The position numbers and the translations under genes were made by a program. DNA of 64,000 bases from contig JAIUPT010000053.1 in assembly GCA_022315425.1 (NCBI GenBank), positions 1 through 64,000 on the forward strand, in the 5' to 3' direction. Shown piece by piece: positions 37,678 to 50,900 of this stretch (positions are counted from its first letter, which is position 1; each line of letters begins with the position of its first letter). The notes beneath the pieces were generated by a model, which saw nothing but the letters and a program-made list of their open reading frames with translations, had not been told where the DNA came from and did not search any database. Source of the DNA: Pseudevernia furfuracea (taxonomy: Eukaryota; Ascomycota; Lecanoromycetes; Lecanorales; Parmeliaceae).

Positions 37678-38304
37678 CTAGCAGCAAAGTTTGCGCAGAC
37701 GCAGATGCTGCCCAAACAGTCTTATCCTTTTGTTGGCTGACACGCCATATACAGGCACACAATATCGCAAAAAACACAGCAAAAAGAAAACACTTGAATG
37801 GCTAGACCAGCAAGCAAGATGTTGTTTGCCTGTATTGGGAGACTTCTGATTGCTTTCAGCGGTACCAATCAGTGCAGCACCAGCAATCTGGATTCTCTGT
37901 GTGTGAAGACATCTAGAGTCACAAATACATGACAATGAGCCTGGGTGGAAATGGTGCATATGCTCTGCCTGCCTTGTTGATGATCTGGACAACACTACAT
38001 ATTGCGGCTGAAAGACACTGGAGCACACACTATGAAAAATACTGCACCACAAAGTATATGATGCTGTAGGGATCCTTCTGACTGGATAGCGCACGAAAGA
38101 CATAGCCACAACCTCCATGGCAACCCCAACAACGATGATAGCAAAGTACCAAGGCTTGTACCGCAAGCTTTGCCCCAGGTGCAGGGCAGTCGAGATGCCA
38201 AATGTCACTGCGCCTATTACTGCTAAAGCCACGAAGGACATATCCGTAAATGATTCACTGAAGCATCGTGAGGGCCCATAGGATTTGGGAAGGTAGGTCA
38301 ACAT
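37678..38304 (-). CDS. RTA1-like multi-pass membrane protein (frame-disrupted)
   Basis: RTA1/RSB1-family proteins have seven membrane helices and are linked to lipid translocation and toxic-compound tolerance, mainly in fungi. From a candidate ATG at 38304: 'LPKSYGPSRCF', then helices 'FVALAVIGAVTFGISTALHL' and 'WYFAIIVVGVAMEVVAM', then 'RYPVRR'. A further helix 'CGAVFFIVCAPVSFS' is in the next frame. 'VVLSRIINKAGRAYAPFPP' and 'TQRIQIAGAALIGTAES' follow, then 'NNILLAGLAIQVF'. These follow the family order (R.. then 'AP.F..A..Y', 'D...' 'IQ..G', 'LAGL..Q'), but blocks sit in different frames because of at least four 1-nt slips. An open frame upstream (about 38568-38440, 'RPSIRELLAEQIRNNPDSPF', ending at an AG|GTATGC donor) could be an N-terminal exon. 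Confidence 0.68.
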   Translation of the reverse strand: MLTYLPKSYGPSRCFSESFTDMSFVALAVIGAVTFGISTALHLGQSLRYKPWYFAIIVVGVAMEVVAMSFVRYPVRRIPTASYTLWCSIFHSVCSSVFQPQYVVLSRSSTRQAEHMHHFHPGSLSCICDSRCLHTQRIQIAGAALIGTAESNQKSPNTGKQHLACWSSHSSVFFLLCFLRYCVPVYGVSANKRIRLFGQHLRLRKLCC

Positions 38305-38570
38305 ATCCCCTTGCCATGGCTGTCTGTGTCCAGCTTAGCAAAATATGCACCTAAAATGATAACGTGTATTGGAAATCTCACCGAGACGTGAGTTGTTGCT
38401 GACCTGACTGAGCCAGGCAGCTCTCAGCCCAAATCCAGCATACCTGTCAGCTGGAAACGTTTGCCAGCGGTGAGGTGAAAACGCAACGTGATCAAAAGGC
38501 GAGTCCGGATTGTTGCGGATCTGTTCGGCAAGCAGCTCCCTTATTGAGGGCCTCTTGTCACCGGCTATCG

Positions 38571-39577
38571 CGCATATTCAAACAACACAAGCACTGAGCC
38601 TCAAGTATGAGAGCACGTGACAATCTCTAGACTGGGCAGGGGAGCTCGTACAGTGCAAGTTTGTTAGATATGTTGGGCAAGGACTTCTTCTATGGTTAGG
38701 TGCACGTAGCTATATATATGACTACAAGGTTGGACCTTCCTGTGACCCAAAACAGCATTGATGACTATGATCCAGGCATTTTTACTAGCTCAGCAATCAG
38801 TGTATCCTTGGGAACGTGTATCTGAGATCCAATCTATCAAGAAACAGCATTGATGACTTGTTTCATTCAAACTCAGCGTGTTCAGAATTGCCCCCCAGTG
38901 ATCATTGTCTGTGACTCCCATGACGAGTCCTAAAGACAGGAGTTGTGAACTGGGCGGGGGCATGAGTAATCAGCGGCCCTGATTGAAGCGTTGGAAATAT
39001 CACATCAGAGATTGGACACAACTTGTCAGTGCGCATGCCTGCAGCAGTACAGATCAGATTGCAGTGACGTGTTGCTATGCAGATTTGGCAGAGAAGTGAC
39101 CTAGTTCTGCATGCAGTCAACTCAACAGTCTATGTAACACAACAGTTGGTAAGTCTTCACATCATATTGCTGCACGTTTGTGTGGTCTCCAAAAGTGTGC
39201 GCCCTTGCCATCTTCAATCTTCACTGAATGCTTTCTTCTTGGCTAGAATGCATTACCTGTCACTGTGATCATCTACAACAACCTGTGACTTAGTCTTTAT
39301 CCTGTCTTACACATTGTTGCAAGCATGATGCAAATATGGACTGCAAGGCTCAATCAAGCTCCTTAGCAGATGACAGAATCTGTAAACAGAATCCTACTTA
39401 GTAATCCCCTCGCTCACAAACAACATACATATGTGACACGAAAAACAATACAGTATGTGACTCAGGCTGCAACGCAGCCAGTATGCTCTGCATTGCGGCC
39501 TGGCATCTAGCCGTGAACAACAAAAAAGATGTACGGCAAATAGGAAAGAAACGAAGCAAAATCTGGTGGGCATGCAG
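38571..39577. other. No gene recognised
   Basis: Spacer between the 5' side of the RTA1-like gene and the stop codon of phosphodiesterase copy C. No signature on either strand. Confidence 0.4.
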
Positions 39578-42500
39578 TCAGGTCGGGCTGTCAGCAGCTG
39601 CTGCAGCAGCTTCCCAACTCCTGTAGTTGGCCATCCTCCATCCAGCATTGGGCTGCACGTCCCTCAAAACACCTCAGCCATGTCTCTTCGAGACATTGGC
39701 AGACCCACAATGCTGAAGAAACCCATCTGCAGAACAGGAGATGCATGTAACATGTATGGGCTTATATTCCACTGCACATGTGGTGACCGGCTTGTCTTGC
39801 AGCTCTGGTGTCTATCAGTGAGCGCACGCAATACTCACTGAGGTTGCAACAAGGTGGACAGGGCTGAGGTGCTGCATGTCTGCTGCTCTTGCCATCTTGG
39901 CAGGTGTGTGAGATTGCTTGTGACTGACACAAGCATCCGGCCAAAAGGGATGCTTGTGCCAATCACAAGCAAACCCACACACCTGCCAAGGTGGCAGAGC
40001 CAGCACCACGCCTTATGCCTCTCAGATGGCACACAGCACACTCAAACCAAGTGGTTCTTGCACAATTCATCGAACTTGCTGAGAGTGTACATGTGCAGGT
40101 TACAGATTTCAGCAGGGAGTCCATGCATTATGGCTTGTGCAAATCAGGAACAAAGCAAAGCCTCGTGCATCGCTGCACATTGCTTGCGCAGCAACAATGT
40201 GTCTCACCTGGGAGCGTGTGATGCCTCCCTTATTTGCTTCTGTCCATGAGGGGGCTGACCGGCAGACCAATCTCCTTCTCCGGTCTCCCTGCTCATGCAG
40301 GGCATTGTCAAACACAGAGGCAAGCATGCATATCCTGCTCAGACACATACCCCCACACACATATGGCAAGCATTGCACTCCTGGCTCAGACACATACCCC
40401 CACACACATAGGCAAGCATTGCACATCCTGCGCTCAGAATTCCAGGGTAGCCAGTTGGGGGAAACACACATGAGTCATTAGGAGCCCACCAGGCAGGAAA
40501 CGAGAGGGCACTGTGGGAGTGGGCAACAGAAACGTGCTTCACTGCTTAATGCATGGCTTCAGCCAACACACATCCAAATGATCGTTCAGAACCAGCCTTG
40601 ATTGTGACTCATTCATTCATTCATCATTCATCCATCCATCCATCCATCCATTCATCATCCATCCATCCATTCATTCATTCATCCATGCATTTGTTCATTC
40701 ATGCATTGTTTGTTTGTGTATTCATGCATTGTTTGTTTGTGTATTCATGCATTTGTCCTTCATCCAATACATGTCTTCCTCTGCAGTCTGGTGCATACAT
40801 CCTATGTGGCTTTCTGTACAGGTCCCCTTTCGGAGTAAGCATACCAGCAACCTGTGTTGACATGGCTCACCATCACTAGTTGACAGAAATACCTGTTGGA
40901 CGAACTCCTCCTCCAGTTGGTAGGCCCACCTCTTGTGCGTGTCTGGGGCGGCTGCCAGGTGTCCAATGTCTGCGCACTTGAGCAGCATCTGCACCATGTA
41001 TCCACATGCTGAGTATGATCGCACCAATGAGGTATGCTACAACATGGTCTACAATCAGTCACAATGCCTTGAACGCTCTGATGTCAGCCAGTCACATGTC
41101 TGTGCTGATGTCATCCAGTCACATGTCTGTGCTGATGTCAGCCAGTCATATGTGTGTGCTAATGCCAGCCATGTATGGTGCAAGGAGGTCTGCAGCACAC
41201 ATGCTGTGAAACCAGTTGAGCGTCAGACATCTTGATGGGGAGTCGTCCACTCGGAAGAACAGCAGCAACAGGCACAGCACATGTCAAGGAAAACATGAGA
41301 TCACGTGCTGTTTAATCTGCACTCAGGGCAGAGCTGCAGGATGAGTCAAGCATGGCTGGGGCAGGGGCAGAACTGCAGATGGTCTCTGGTGCAACGCAAT
41401 GAAACAAGCTTGCTTGCTTGAGAATTGCAGCTGATGATGACCTAATGATGGCTATGTCGTGCTATGCAAGCACGATTGAGCAGAGGCGTTGCTGTATGCA
41501 GACAAATGCACATAGAGGGTGTGCAGGGTGTGTGTGTGTGTTGATGCTGTGCCCTTCACATTGACCTGATGGTGTTGCTCAGGGTTGCAGCAGGTGATGG
41601 AGGTTGATTGTGTTAGGCAGTGCCATGATTGCTCTGCCACAGCACACGCACGCACGCACGCACACACGTGGGTGTAACACTAGGCGCACGTCAAAGAATG
41701 GGTTTGCAGAACGAGCAGAGTACTGTGCCTGTGACACATGTGCCAGCATGAGCAGCAGAGCTCTTGCAGTGACACTGCCTGTTTGCTATGTGGACCTAGC
41801 AAGTGAAATGAAACGCTGTGGATTGAGGCCATTGGCAGATCTGTTGCTGTGCAGCCTGTGTGGATGTGCTGCTTGGTCATTCCAAGCCGTCGACATGGTG
41901 CCGTTTGTGCAAGCAGGTGCTGAGCATTCAAGCACGTTTTGCTGTGGTAGTACAAGCAGGTTGCTAAGCCACTCAAACATTTGTGGTGGCACTAGTGTAA
42001 TCAGTCTGTCCAAATCTCACAGGCTCCCCACCCCACAGCTGGGCTACAAGGGAGGTGGCAATCACCTGATCAGCCCATGCAAAGATCTTGTGATGCAAGC
42101 AGTTGCAGCAGCAACGCAGCTCAGCATACGACTTGACATCACCAGAGCGCAAAAACGCACACAAACAGCATGCGCACTGAGACTCTGCCTCTGTTGTTGG
42201 GAGTTGCTGGCAAACCTGACACACCAACATCTTGTCATCGGGCTTCACATTGTCCCAGTCAATCCCATCTGTGGCAGGCGCCTGACGTGATGTATCACTG
42301 CCAGTGCTTGTGCTGTGACACTGTCGCTCTGTCTCTGACTTGAGGCACTATTTGGAGTTCTGACCTCTGAAGGCAGTCTGCAGCCAGAGCGACGCTGACA
42401 TGAGACAGATGCCTTTGCCTCAGAGATGGCTAGACGCAGGAGAGAATGGTATGAGGCGGGAGATATCACTCTCCATCAGTCAGAAAGAGGAGATGGTTTG

Positions 42501-44904
42501 TCTCGGCTGAGGAGATGGTTTGTTCTGGCTGAGCAAATGGTTACGTCTGGCTGGAGAGATGATGGTTAGTCTGGCCTAGAAACACGGTAGTGAAGAGATG
42601 ATTGTTCTGGAGGCTTGTGTGCTGCCACGCTGACAGCTTCACCCTCCAAGTAGATTGCGTGGGAACGTGAGTAGGAGCAAAACAGTGCTCTGTAATTGGA
42701 CAAGACACAGACGCCGATCCGCAAGACGCTGCCTGGTGACATGGAGGTGCAGAGTGAGTGTATAATTAGTGTGGTGAGGACATGAGTCAGCATGATGATT
42801 GCGCTCATCTAGGTGCAGAGACCCAATGAGGCAAACAGTCCAATCAATGCTGGACAACTTAGACCCATAACTTTGAAGAGATGAGGTGTGCCCAGCAGAC
42901 TTAGCAAAGCATGCTCAGCAGACCAGGCAAAGCATGCCCAGCAGACAGGACAAAGCATGCCCCTCAAAGCGTGCCCCTCAGGACAGACAGAGCATGCTCA
43001 GCAGAGCAGGCAAAGCATGCCCATCGTCATGCCAGCGGGACAGACAAGCATGCTCAGCAGAGCAGGCAAAGCATGGGCAGCAGGAGGCCCACTGGAACCT
43101 GGAAGTGATGTCAAAGTGCTTCTTCATGTCCGTGCCCACACCTGGTTGACAATCACAGGCCTGAGGAGAGCCGTGTCCTTGGACAGATTCTGCAGAACAA
43201 GCACGAGCAATTGAGCCTCATAGCCCAAACAATGCAGCATCCTTGGACAAATTCTGCACAACAGGCACGAGCAATTGAGCCTCATATCACAAGCAATGCA
43301 GCAATTTTGTCTGCTGGAGACCACGTGACACCTCTACATCTGAAGTAGCATTGCATGACCATTGCTGACACTGCGCAACTCTGTGTGAAGTCTGCACGAG
43401 GCATGAGTCACAGCTGTGAGTATCCATTCTGGAAGAAGTCCTCCGCTGGATTCAAGCTTGGCTTGGTGGTGACCATGTGGTATTATTAGTATTATTATAT
43501 TATCATTTTTATTATCATTTTTTATATATTATTATTGTTGTTATTATTGTTGTTATTGTTATTATAATTATAATTATCATTGTTATGTGGTTGGTCAGGG
43601 TCCTGTAGACAAAATACAGCTAAGCAATGCGATCTGTACAAACACTGTTTGCTGTTCGTACACACTGCTTTGTACAAACAGCAAAAAGGACTAACTAGGT
43701 CTGAACCCATGTGCAAAATTGGGGTTCACAAAGCTGTGAAACAAAGGCAATCAGCTGTGTTGCATGTCTCGCCACAGTAAGTTTGCATGGTGTCGTGCAA
43801 AGGTTGGCATGATATGGTTGAGTCTGATTGAGGATGCATCAATGTGCTGTGATGTTGGTGTTCTGATTGCCAAATCAGGACCTCAACAGGAGCTGATGTA
43901 CGCCCTGATCCTGTGGGAAGACACGTCTCGATGGCGAATGATGAACTTGCAAAATCACCTTTAGCAACAACAACAAAGCTTCCGAAACCAATGGAAAAAA
44001 CCAATGGAAAAAGGAAGAGTGCGACTGGCATGGGACTCACCGAACAGAACATGCACTCCGTGCGCAGCATCACCCTGACAGCAGCAGGCCACATGGTGGT
44101 TCTCCAGCGGTGATATGTCGTTGTACATCACCGCCAACGGGTGCAACGACTTGATCAGGTAGTCGTGTTCACCCTAGGTGCTCAAGTCATGGACCAGAGC
44201 TGCATAGTAGGTAGCGCAGATCTGAATGTCTGTCATGACCTTTGCAACCTCGCCTTGGTGCATTAGCATGTGTGTCATTTGCACCACTGAGGCCACATGG
44301 ATGCTGCAGACATGACAGCATTGTCAGATGCATATGGAGAGAAATGCTGTTCGAGATCCCATCATGCCACATTCAGCATGTGGGACCACTAAGACCAGGC
44401 AGATACTGCAGACATGTCAGCAGTGTTTCAGCTGGGGTTGCGATCCTGCCATGGCACAGCAAGCATGTGAGTCACGTGCACAGCAGCATGTGAGACATGT
44501 GTACCACTGACGCCATGTGGATGCTGCAACGGAAGTTGGTCTGGCTCACCGTCTTCATGGCTTTGGCTAGACAGGTCGGCAGGCACACATGGCACTAGAA
44601 CATCCAGGGCAGGCAAGTCTTACTTAGACTTGTTTTGACCTACTGTATTACACATTTGTGCAATGACACATGGACTTGATGACTGTCACATTCAGGGACA
44701 GACTCACGCACAATCATTGACGCCATGTAAGTTGATGCCGGCGAACAGACAGACAGACAGCCATGAGAGAGACACACACACACACACACACCAGACAGAA
44801 TGTTGGCACAGAAGCATCCAGGACAAAGGAGCAGGCAGCCACGCAGTCCCAGACATCTGGGATCTGTGAGCAGTCTTGCATTGCAGGCACTGCTGCGCAT
44901 GATT

Positions 44905-44945
<41 letters not shown>

Positions 44946-47900
44946 CACACACACCACACACACACACACGGCTGTCTTATCCTCCCGCCCAGTAGCTAAC
45001 AAGCTGGGTCTTGTACAAGCCAGCAACAAAGGCATAGCTTTGCTCGTTTTTGCATGTACTGTTGTGATACGGATGTTTGAGGTCGATAGCCTTTCTCAAT
45101 CAGCGCATCAAAGGTGGCCAGCTTCATCTCATCCATGCCAATTTCTCGCGACACCAATCTCTGAAAGAGTAGAAGCTCAGGAGCGACAGTGCATGCCCCC
45201 TCAGCTTGCTCTGAGAACGTAAATGTCAAACTGCCAGTTTGTGTCTGCATCCTGCGCCCATTGCCACATTAGTCATGGCTCAGTGTGTATATGCTGCATG
45301 ACACATGTCAGCCAGTGCAGTGGCAGTGTCAGCAAAGTTCTGAAAGGCTGAATGTCATCAGCCTTCACACAGTCTCCATTGCAGTGCTACTTGGACAAAA
45401 TACAGAAATGCATCATCTTGTCAAACACCAGCATCAGCTGACTTGGACGTGCTTTGCTGACTCAGACGCGCTTGCTGACTCAGACGCGCTTTGCTGACTC
45501 AGCCAGACTCTGAGATGTTTGGTCATATTAGTTTGTTGCAGCAAGGCAGCAGGCACCTCAGGCATCTTTGCAACTTGGTTTAGCTGCATGAGTGACATAC
45601 TGACATTACAATGACCTCAGGCATCCTTGCAACTTGGTTTAGCTGCATGAGTGACATTTTGACATTGCAAATGACCTCCTAATGAGTACACCGCGCACAT
45701 TGCCAAACGGTCCCAAATTAGGGGCCCAACCAGCAGAGAGGCAGCTGCTGTAGAGAGACTGTTTTATGTGTGTTTACTACATCTGCATTAAGTTGTGTCG
45801 AGACAAGTGTTGAGACGAGTGCATGGGCAACACGTCAATCTGGCACTGTGCAGATGCATACCTGCAACATGCGCCCATAAACCCATGAGCAGGCCCATAC
45901 CAGCAACATGCGTACCCTAAACCCATGTGCAGAGCATACCTGTAACATGCGTTCCAGCTGAGGTGGTGACACTGGCTGAGATGGAGGCTCGCTGATGAGC
46001 ACCTGCTGACCACCGGTCTGTGCCCTTCAGCATGCTGGTCTGCCTAGAGAGGGACTTGGGAGATGGCTTGCTGCTGCCTCTGGGTCTGGGTTTTTGCCCT
46101 CCTGAAGCTGCAGGGCCCTGCAGAACACATGGACACATGGACCAGACCTTCATTCACGTCAATCATTTAGTCATCCATACACTCACTCATCCCCTCCTCT
46201 GGGTCTGGGTTTTGTGCCCTCCTGAAAGCTGCAGGGCCCTAGAGACAGACAGACAAACGGACATATACAGACAGACAGACCTTCTGTCATTCAATCCCTA
46301 GCCCATCCCTTCATTCATTCACCCATCCATGCATTCACTCACTCACTGATTGACTCACACCTTCCATTCTTCCTTGTGGGATATCTCAGATACGTACAGG
46401 GCGCTATAGATCAGTGCAATGCGTTGAAAAACCGCGAGTAAGCTCTGGGGCTCTGCCACCAATCAGGAGGCACATCACGCTTGATCATATGACAAACAGC
46501 TGCTGCAACACTCGGCAGCATTTGCAGCTTGATTAGGTCAAGAATTGCAAGATGTCACTTCCCACTGCCCAGCCAGTTGCCAGTTGGACATTGCAGAGCT
46601 GTGTGTACATCAGCCACAGGGACTGGCAAAGCATCCTGACAAGTAAGGAGTGTCTCATTGAAGACAAACTTGTGGCAGCTTCATTGGCGGCCAATGAAGC
46701 TGCCACATGCATTGTGGAGTTGCCACACCTTTTATACACCATCTGCTGCAGGGGCAGACAAGCAGCAATCTAAGGAAACACAAGACAGCATTTCTCAGGC
46801 CCAACTTGCAGCAAGGTGAGACGTCAGAGGACACCGCGACAAGTTGCAATGAATGACTGACAGCCAACAGAAGAGACATAAGCTGCCCAGTCAATGATCA
46901 GGCAAAAATCTGAGTGCAGCAGCAGCACACCGTGAGCAGCTGCAGCATGGACATGCCCACTTCCGTGTCCATGCTACTCTTCTTCAGCAGTTGAGACTCC
47001 AGGCCCACAGGCTGCCTCAGGTCTGTGTTGGACTCTGTGAGAACGTGGTAGATGTCCAGAGCAGACTGCACTGAGGGCTCCTCACCCTGGGGGGGCACAT
47101 ACAGTAATATAACAATAACAATAACAATGACAATAAAAACAATAAGGATGCAATAATAATAATAACAATAATGATGATGACAACAATGATGATAATGATG
47201 ATGATGATATTAGTAATGATTGATTTAGTGATTTAGTGTTATGGTTAAAAACGCTTTTCAGCTCGTGCTGTGCTAGCTACGTGTCAGGACAAGGGTTGAC
47301 TCTCCAGAGCAGCCTGTCTACAAATACAGTGACTGGTGATGCAGCAATGACACAGCTTGGTTTGATCATTTTTGGACAGAACCCAAGGGTTTTCCAAAAG
47401 CCTTTTGAGAATGAGAAAGTGTATATGTTTAATGACAGGGCTGGCTGCACACATTCATTCAGGCAACTGTCTTTCCTAACGTCAAGAATGTATAGCCCTG
47501 AATTCCTATTTGAACATGCCTTCACTGTTGACCATAGAGCTGGCAGATGCAAGGTGGGTACAAAGCATTATTGCATCTAACATGGACTGTAGACATGGAT
47601 TCCAGGGCACCTGATACTCATAGAATAATCACATACAGGACAATGTTGTAAATCTTGCAACTAAAAAAGTGTGTGAAATGTCATTTGACAGCATCTAGCT
47701 GCTGAAGGCCATCAACAAAGATCATCAGGCAGAGGGAGGGTATTGGCACTGCCATGCTGCCATGACAACCGCAGTAGCAGCATGCAGGAAAGTTTCAGCA
47801 CACATGTTTGGACAGACAGCAGCAATGCCATTCTGCCATGAAACTGCAGTGACAACATGCCTGAAGATGGGTGTCATGTCAGCACACATGATAGACAGAC

Positions 47901-50900
47901 AGCAACAACAGCAGCATACCGCAATGAAAGCATGCAGGAAGTTGAGGGTCTTGTCAATGGGGGTGTCAGCGTCGATGTGGCTCTTGGGGATGAACTTGTC
48001 ATGGATCACAGCCTCCAGGCGCTGAGCCAGGTTGCGAGCCTCCTGCTGAAGGGCGTCCTTCTCCCTCTGAATGGCAGCCGTCTGCCTTTCCAGCTGGATC
48101 CTGTTCTGCTCCAGGTCCTGGTTTGCCCTGCACCAAAAAGCATGCATCAATTACACTTTCCAGTAATTTATTTATATTATTATTATTATCATCACCGTTG
48201 TTAACATTGTTATTAATATTCTCAATAATGTTATTACTGTTGTTGTTTTTGTTTGTTATGGTGATGACCGATTGTTATTATTTTCATGAGTATTATTGTC
48301 ATCATTATCATCATATGATTAATGCATGTGCCTGTGCTGCTGCGTGAAGTCACATATCACACACAAAAGCTTGCTTGGTGTTCTGATGCCAGCATCCAGC
48401 AACTGTACATATGCTTGCTGACAGTGTTGAATTGACCAGATGCACAGGGGAGCATCCCTGTACAGTCTACTGACACAACAGTCCCCAAACCCGGTCGCCC
48501 TGGGTCTACTTTCCAATGATGTGTGCTGTGTGACTGTCAACAAAAGTGAAGCAGCTGGTCGCACCGAAAGTCTTACTTTCAATGATATTGTGCTGCGTGA
48601 CTTTCATCAAGTTTGAAGCGTCAGATTTCACCTTTGCAGGGCTTCGTGGCGCTGCGCCAGCTGCAGCTCCATGCGCTTCTGCTGTGTGATGTTGTGCACG
48701 ATGACACAGCACTGCAGGCTTGCCCGTGATGGGGTCCTGCAGCAGCAGGATCACACGGGTGGCTAAAGCACGGGCGCTGTTGCCCTCTGTGCAAAGAGGT
48801 GTGTGGTCACAGACGCCATGATGCACAGACGCCATGACCAAGCTGCAAATGCGGCAAAGCTGCAGTGATGGCTAGCTCTGATGACAACAACAGCAACAAT
48901 AATCAAAAACGCTTTTCAGCTCAAGCTGGGCTAGGTACATGCAGGACAAGTCTTGTCTATCCAAAGCATCCTGTCTTGTGCAAGCCTACTGATATGACAA
49001 CGGCTAGCACTGGCATGGTAACATGGCGACTGCAGGTGTTGACTCAGGATGCTGAGCTGGAGTGGTGATCAGCCCTGGCATGGGACCGGGGGGGAGGGGG
49101 ATGCAGATCAGCTGCTTTCTTAGCCTGAAGAGGGCCAGACCCAGTCCAGACTGATGCGCAGCCAAAACAAGTTGCTGTCTTTGTCTGAGACAGCATTGTG
49201 GGTATGGGATGATCAGTGGAGGCTTTTTCATTATACTGCAGGAGGTTTGGGAGCAGCTCAAGGCAACGGTAGCATGCAAGGCTGAGGGACATGAATAAAG
49301 GCAAACAGAAAGGCTCGCAAGCAATATGGATAGAGACAAACTGAAAGGCTCACAGGGAAATAGACAAAGGCAGAAAGGCTCGTAATGGACACAGACAGAG
49401 GCCTATTGAAAGGCAACAACAACAAATACTGAAAGGCTTGCAGGGAGTAGGTAAAGGCAAATTGAGAGGCTCACAGGGACCTAGACAAAGGCAGGCTGAA
49501 AGGCTTGCAGGGACATAGACTCAGGCAAACTGAAAGCTTACAGTCATAGGCCCACATCTCCATCATTGACCACTTCAGCTCGCCTGTCTTGTTGCTGATG
49601 CGAGGAATGGGGTGCCGATACGACTCCAACCCAAGCTTGGAAACACGCCTTCATGTGCCTTCTCATACGCTGCAAGTTCCTCTGCCTGCCCACCTACAAA
49701 GGCAGGCTATCATAGCTCAGCAAGCTATGCTCACACCATTCGGCAGCAAAATAAGGGGGAAAAACTTATGCTTTTCAGCAATCATAACACTAAGCCTCCT
49801 AAGGCGCCGATTCTGCAGCAAATAGGCACAGCTCCTATGTCCATGATGACAGAGAAAACTTCTATGTGCAGTATAGCAGCCCAAGAAAAGCTGGGCACGC
49901 ACTCCTTGCGCTGCTCAATGGCTGCCAAGCACATGCATGCAATGGCATTTAGAGTGAGATAGATACACATAGAAATGTTTGACTCTGAAAAGGTAATGTT
50001 GACTTGCCAGCTGGCATTTGCAGGAGCAGCGTCAGCATACAGACACAGACACACACATGCTTGGAATGAGTCATGGACCAGGCTCTGCTATGCAGCAGTG
50101 GCAGTGCATTGAGAATGTGCTGACAGCATGGTGGCATGAGAATGGAATGTGCAAAACTGTCTGATGTTGCTGAGGCTGAGGGCTGAGTGCCGAGTACTGA
50201 GTGCTGCAGGTTGCAGCTGTTAGAGTTTAGAGCCAAGCAGGGTGCTTACCAGCACAGCAGCCTCCCACAAACAGATCCTTCAGGTGAAAGCTGTCGGACT
50301 CTGCAAGAAGACACAGCAGTTCATTGCGCTGCCTTAACTCATCATCATGGCATTGCAGGTTAGTGCTTGAAGCCTTTCAAAGACCATCTTGAAATGCAGC
50401 GCTGACCTACATGCAGAACAAAAGTCGCATGCCTTGATGTACGCCAAGCGCTCTGCAGTACCCTGTGCAAGCTGGGGTCTCAGAGGTGAATGGTAAACTG
50501 CATCAGACAAACGCAGCACAAGAGTGACTTGGCCTAATGATACCCAGGGTGGAATCAAGTGAAGCAGCAAAGTACATCAGGCCTTCAGTATGGTAACATT
50601 TTTATTTGTAGTTTCTGAGGTATTGGTTTTTCCCTAGCTTTGTTCTGGGCCTTTCCAGGCAAATTCAAGACATGAATCTGTTGCTGACCATGTAGCAGGA
50701 AGTCCATCCTTGTATGACGGCCAAGGACAATGCATAGAGCTTATAGCATGATGTAGCCCATCCTTGCATGACGGCCAAGGACAATGCATAGAGCTTATAG
50801 CATGATGTAGCCCATCCTTGTATGACGGCCAAGGACAGTGCATGGAGCATATAGCATGATGTAGCCCATCCTTGCATGACGGCCAAGGACAATGCATAGA

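Noticed and set aside
42890..43090. Regular repeats that could suggest a CRISPR array
   Set aside because: Units are contiguous and degenerate without unique spacers, in a eukaryotic intron. This is a minisatellite.
44704..44999. Cys/Val-rich and Thr/His-rich frames
   Set aside because: Translations of (CA)n microsatellites.
47236..47580. Plus-strand 114-residue frame
   Set aside because: It overlaps a dispersed element and an intron of copy C on the other strand, with no family signature.
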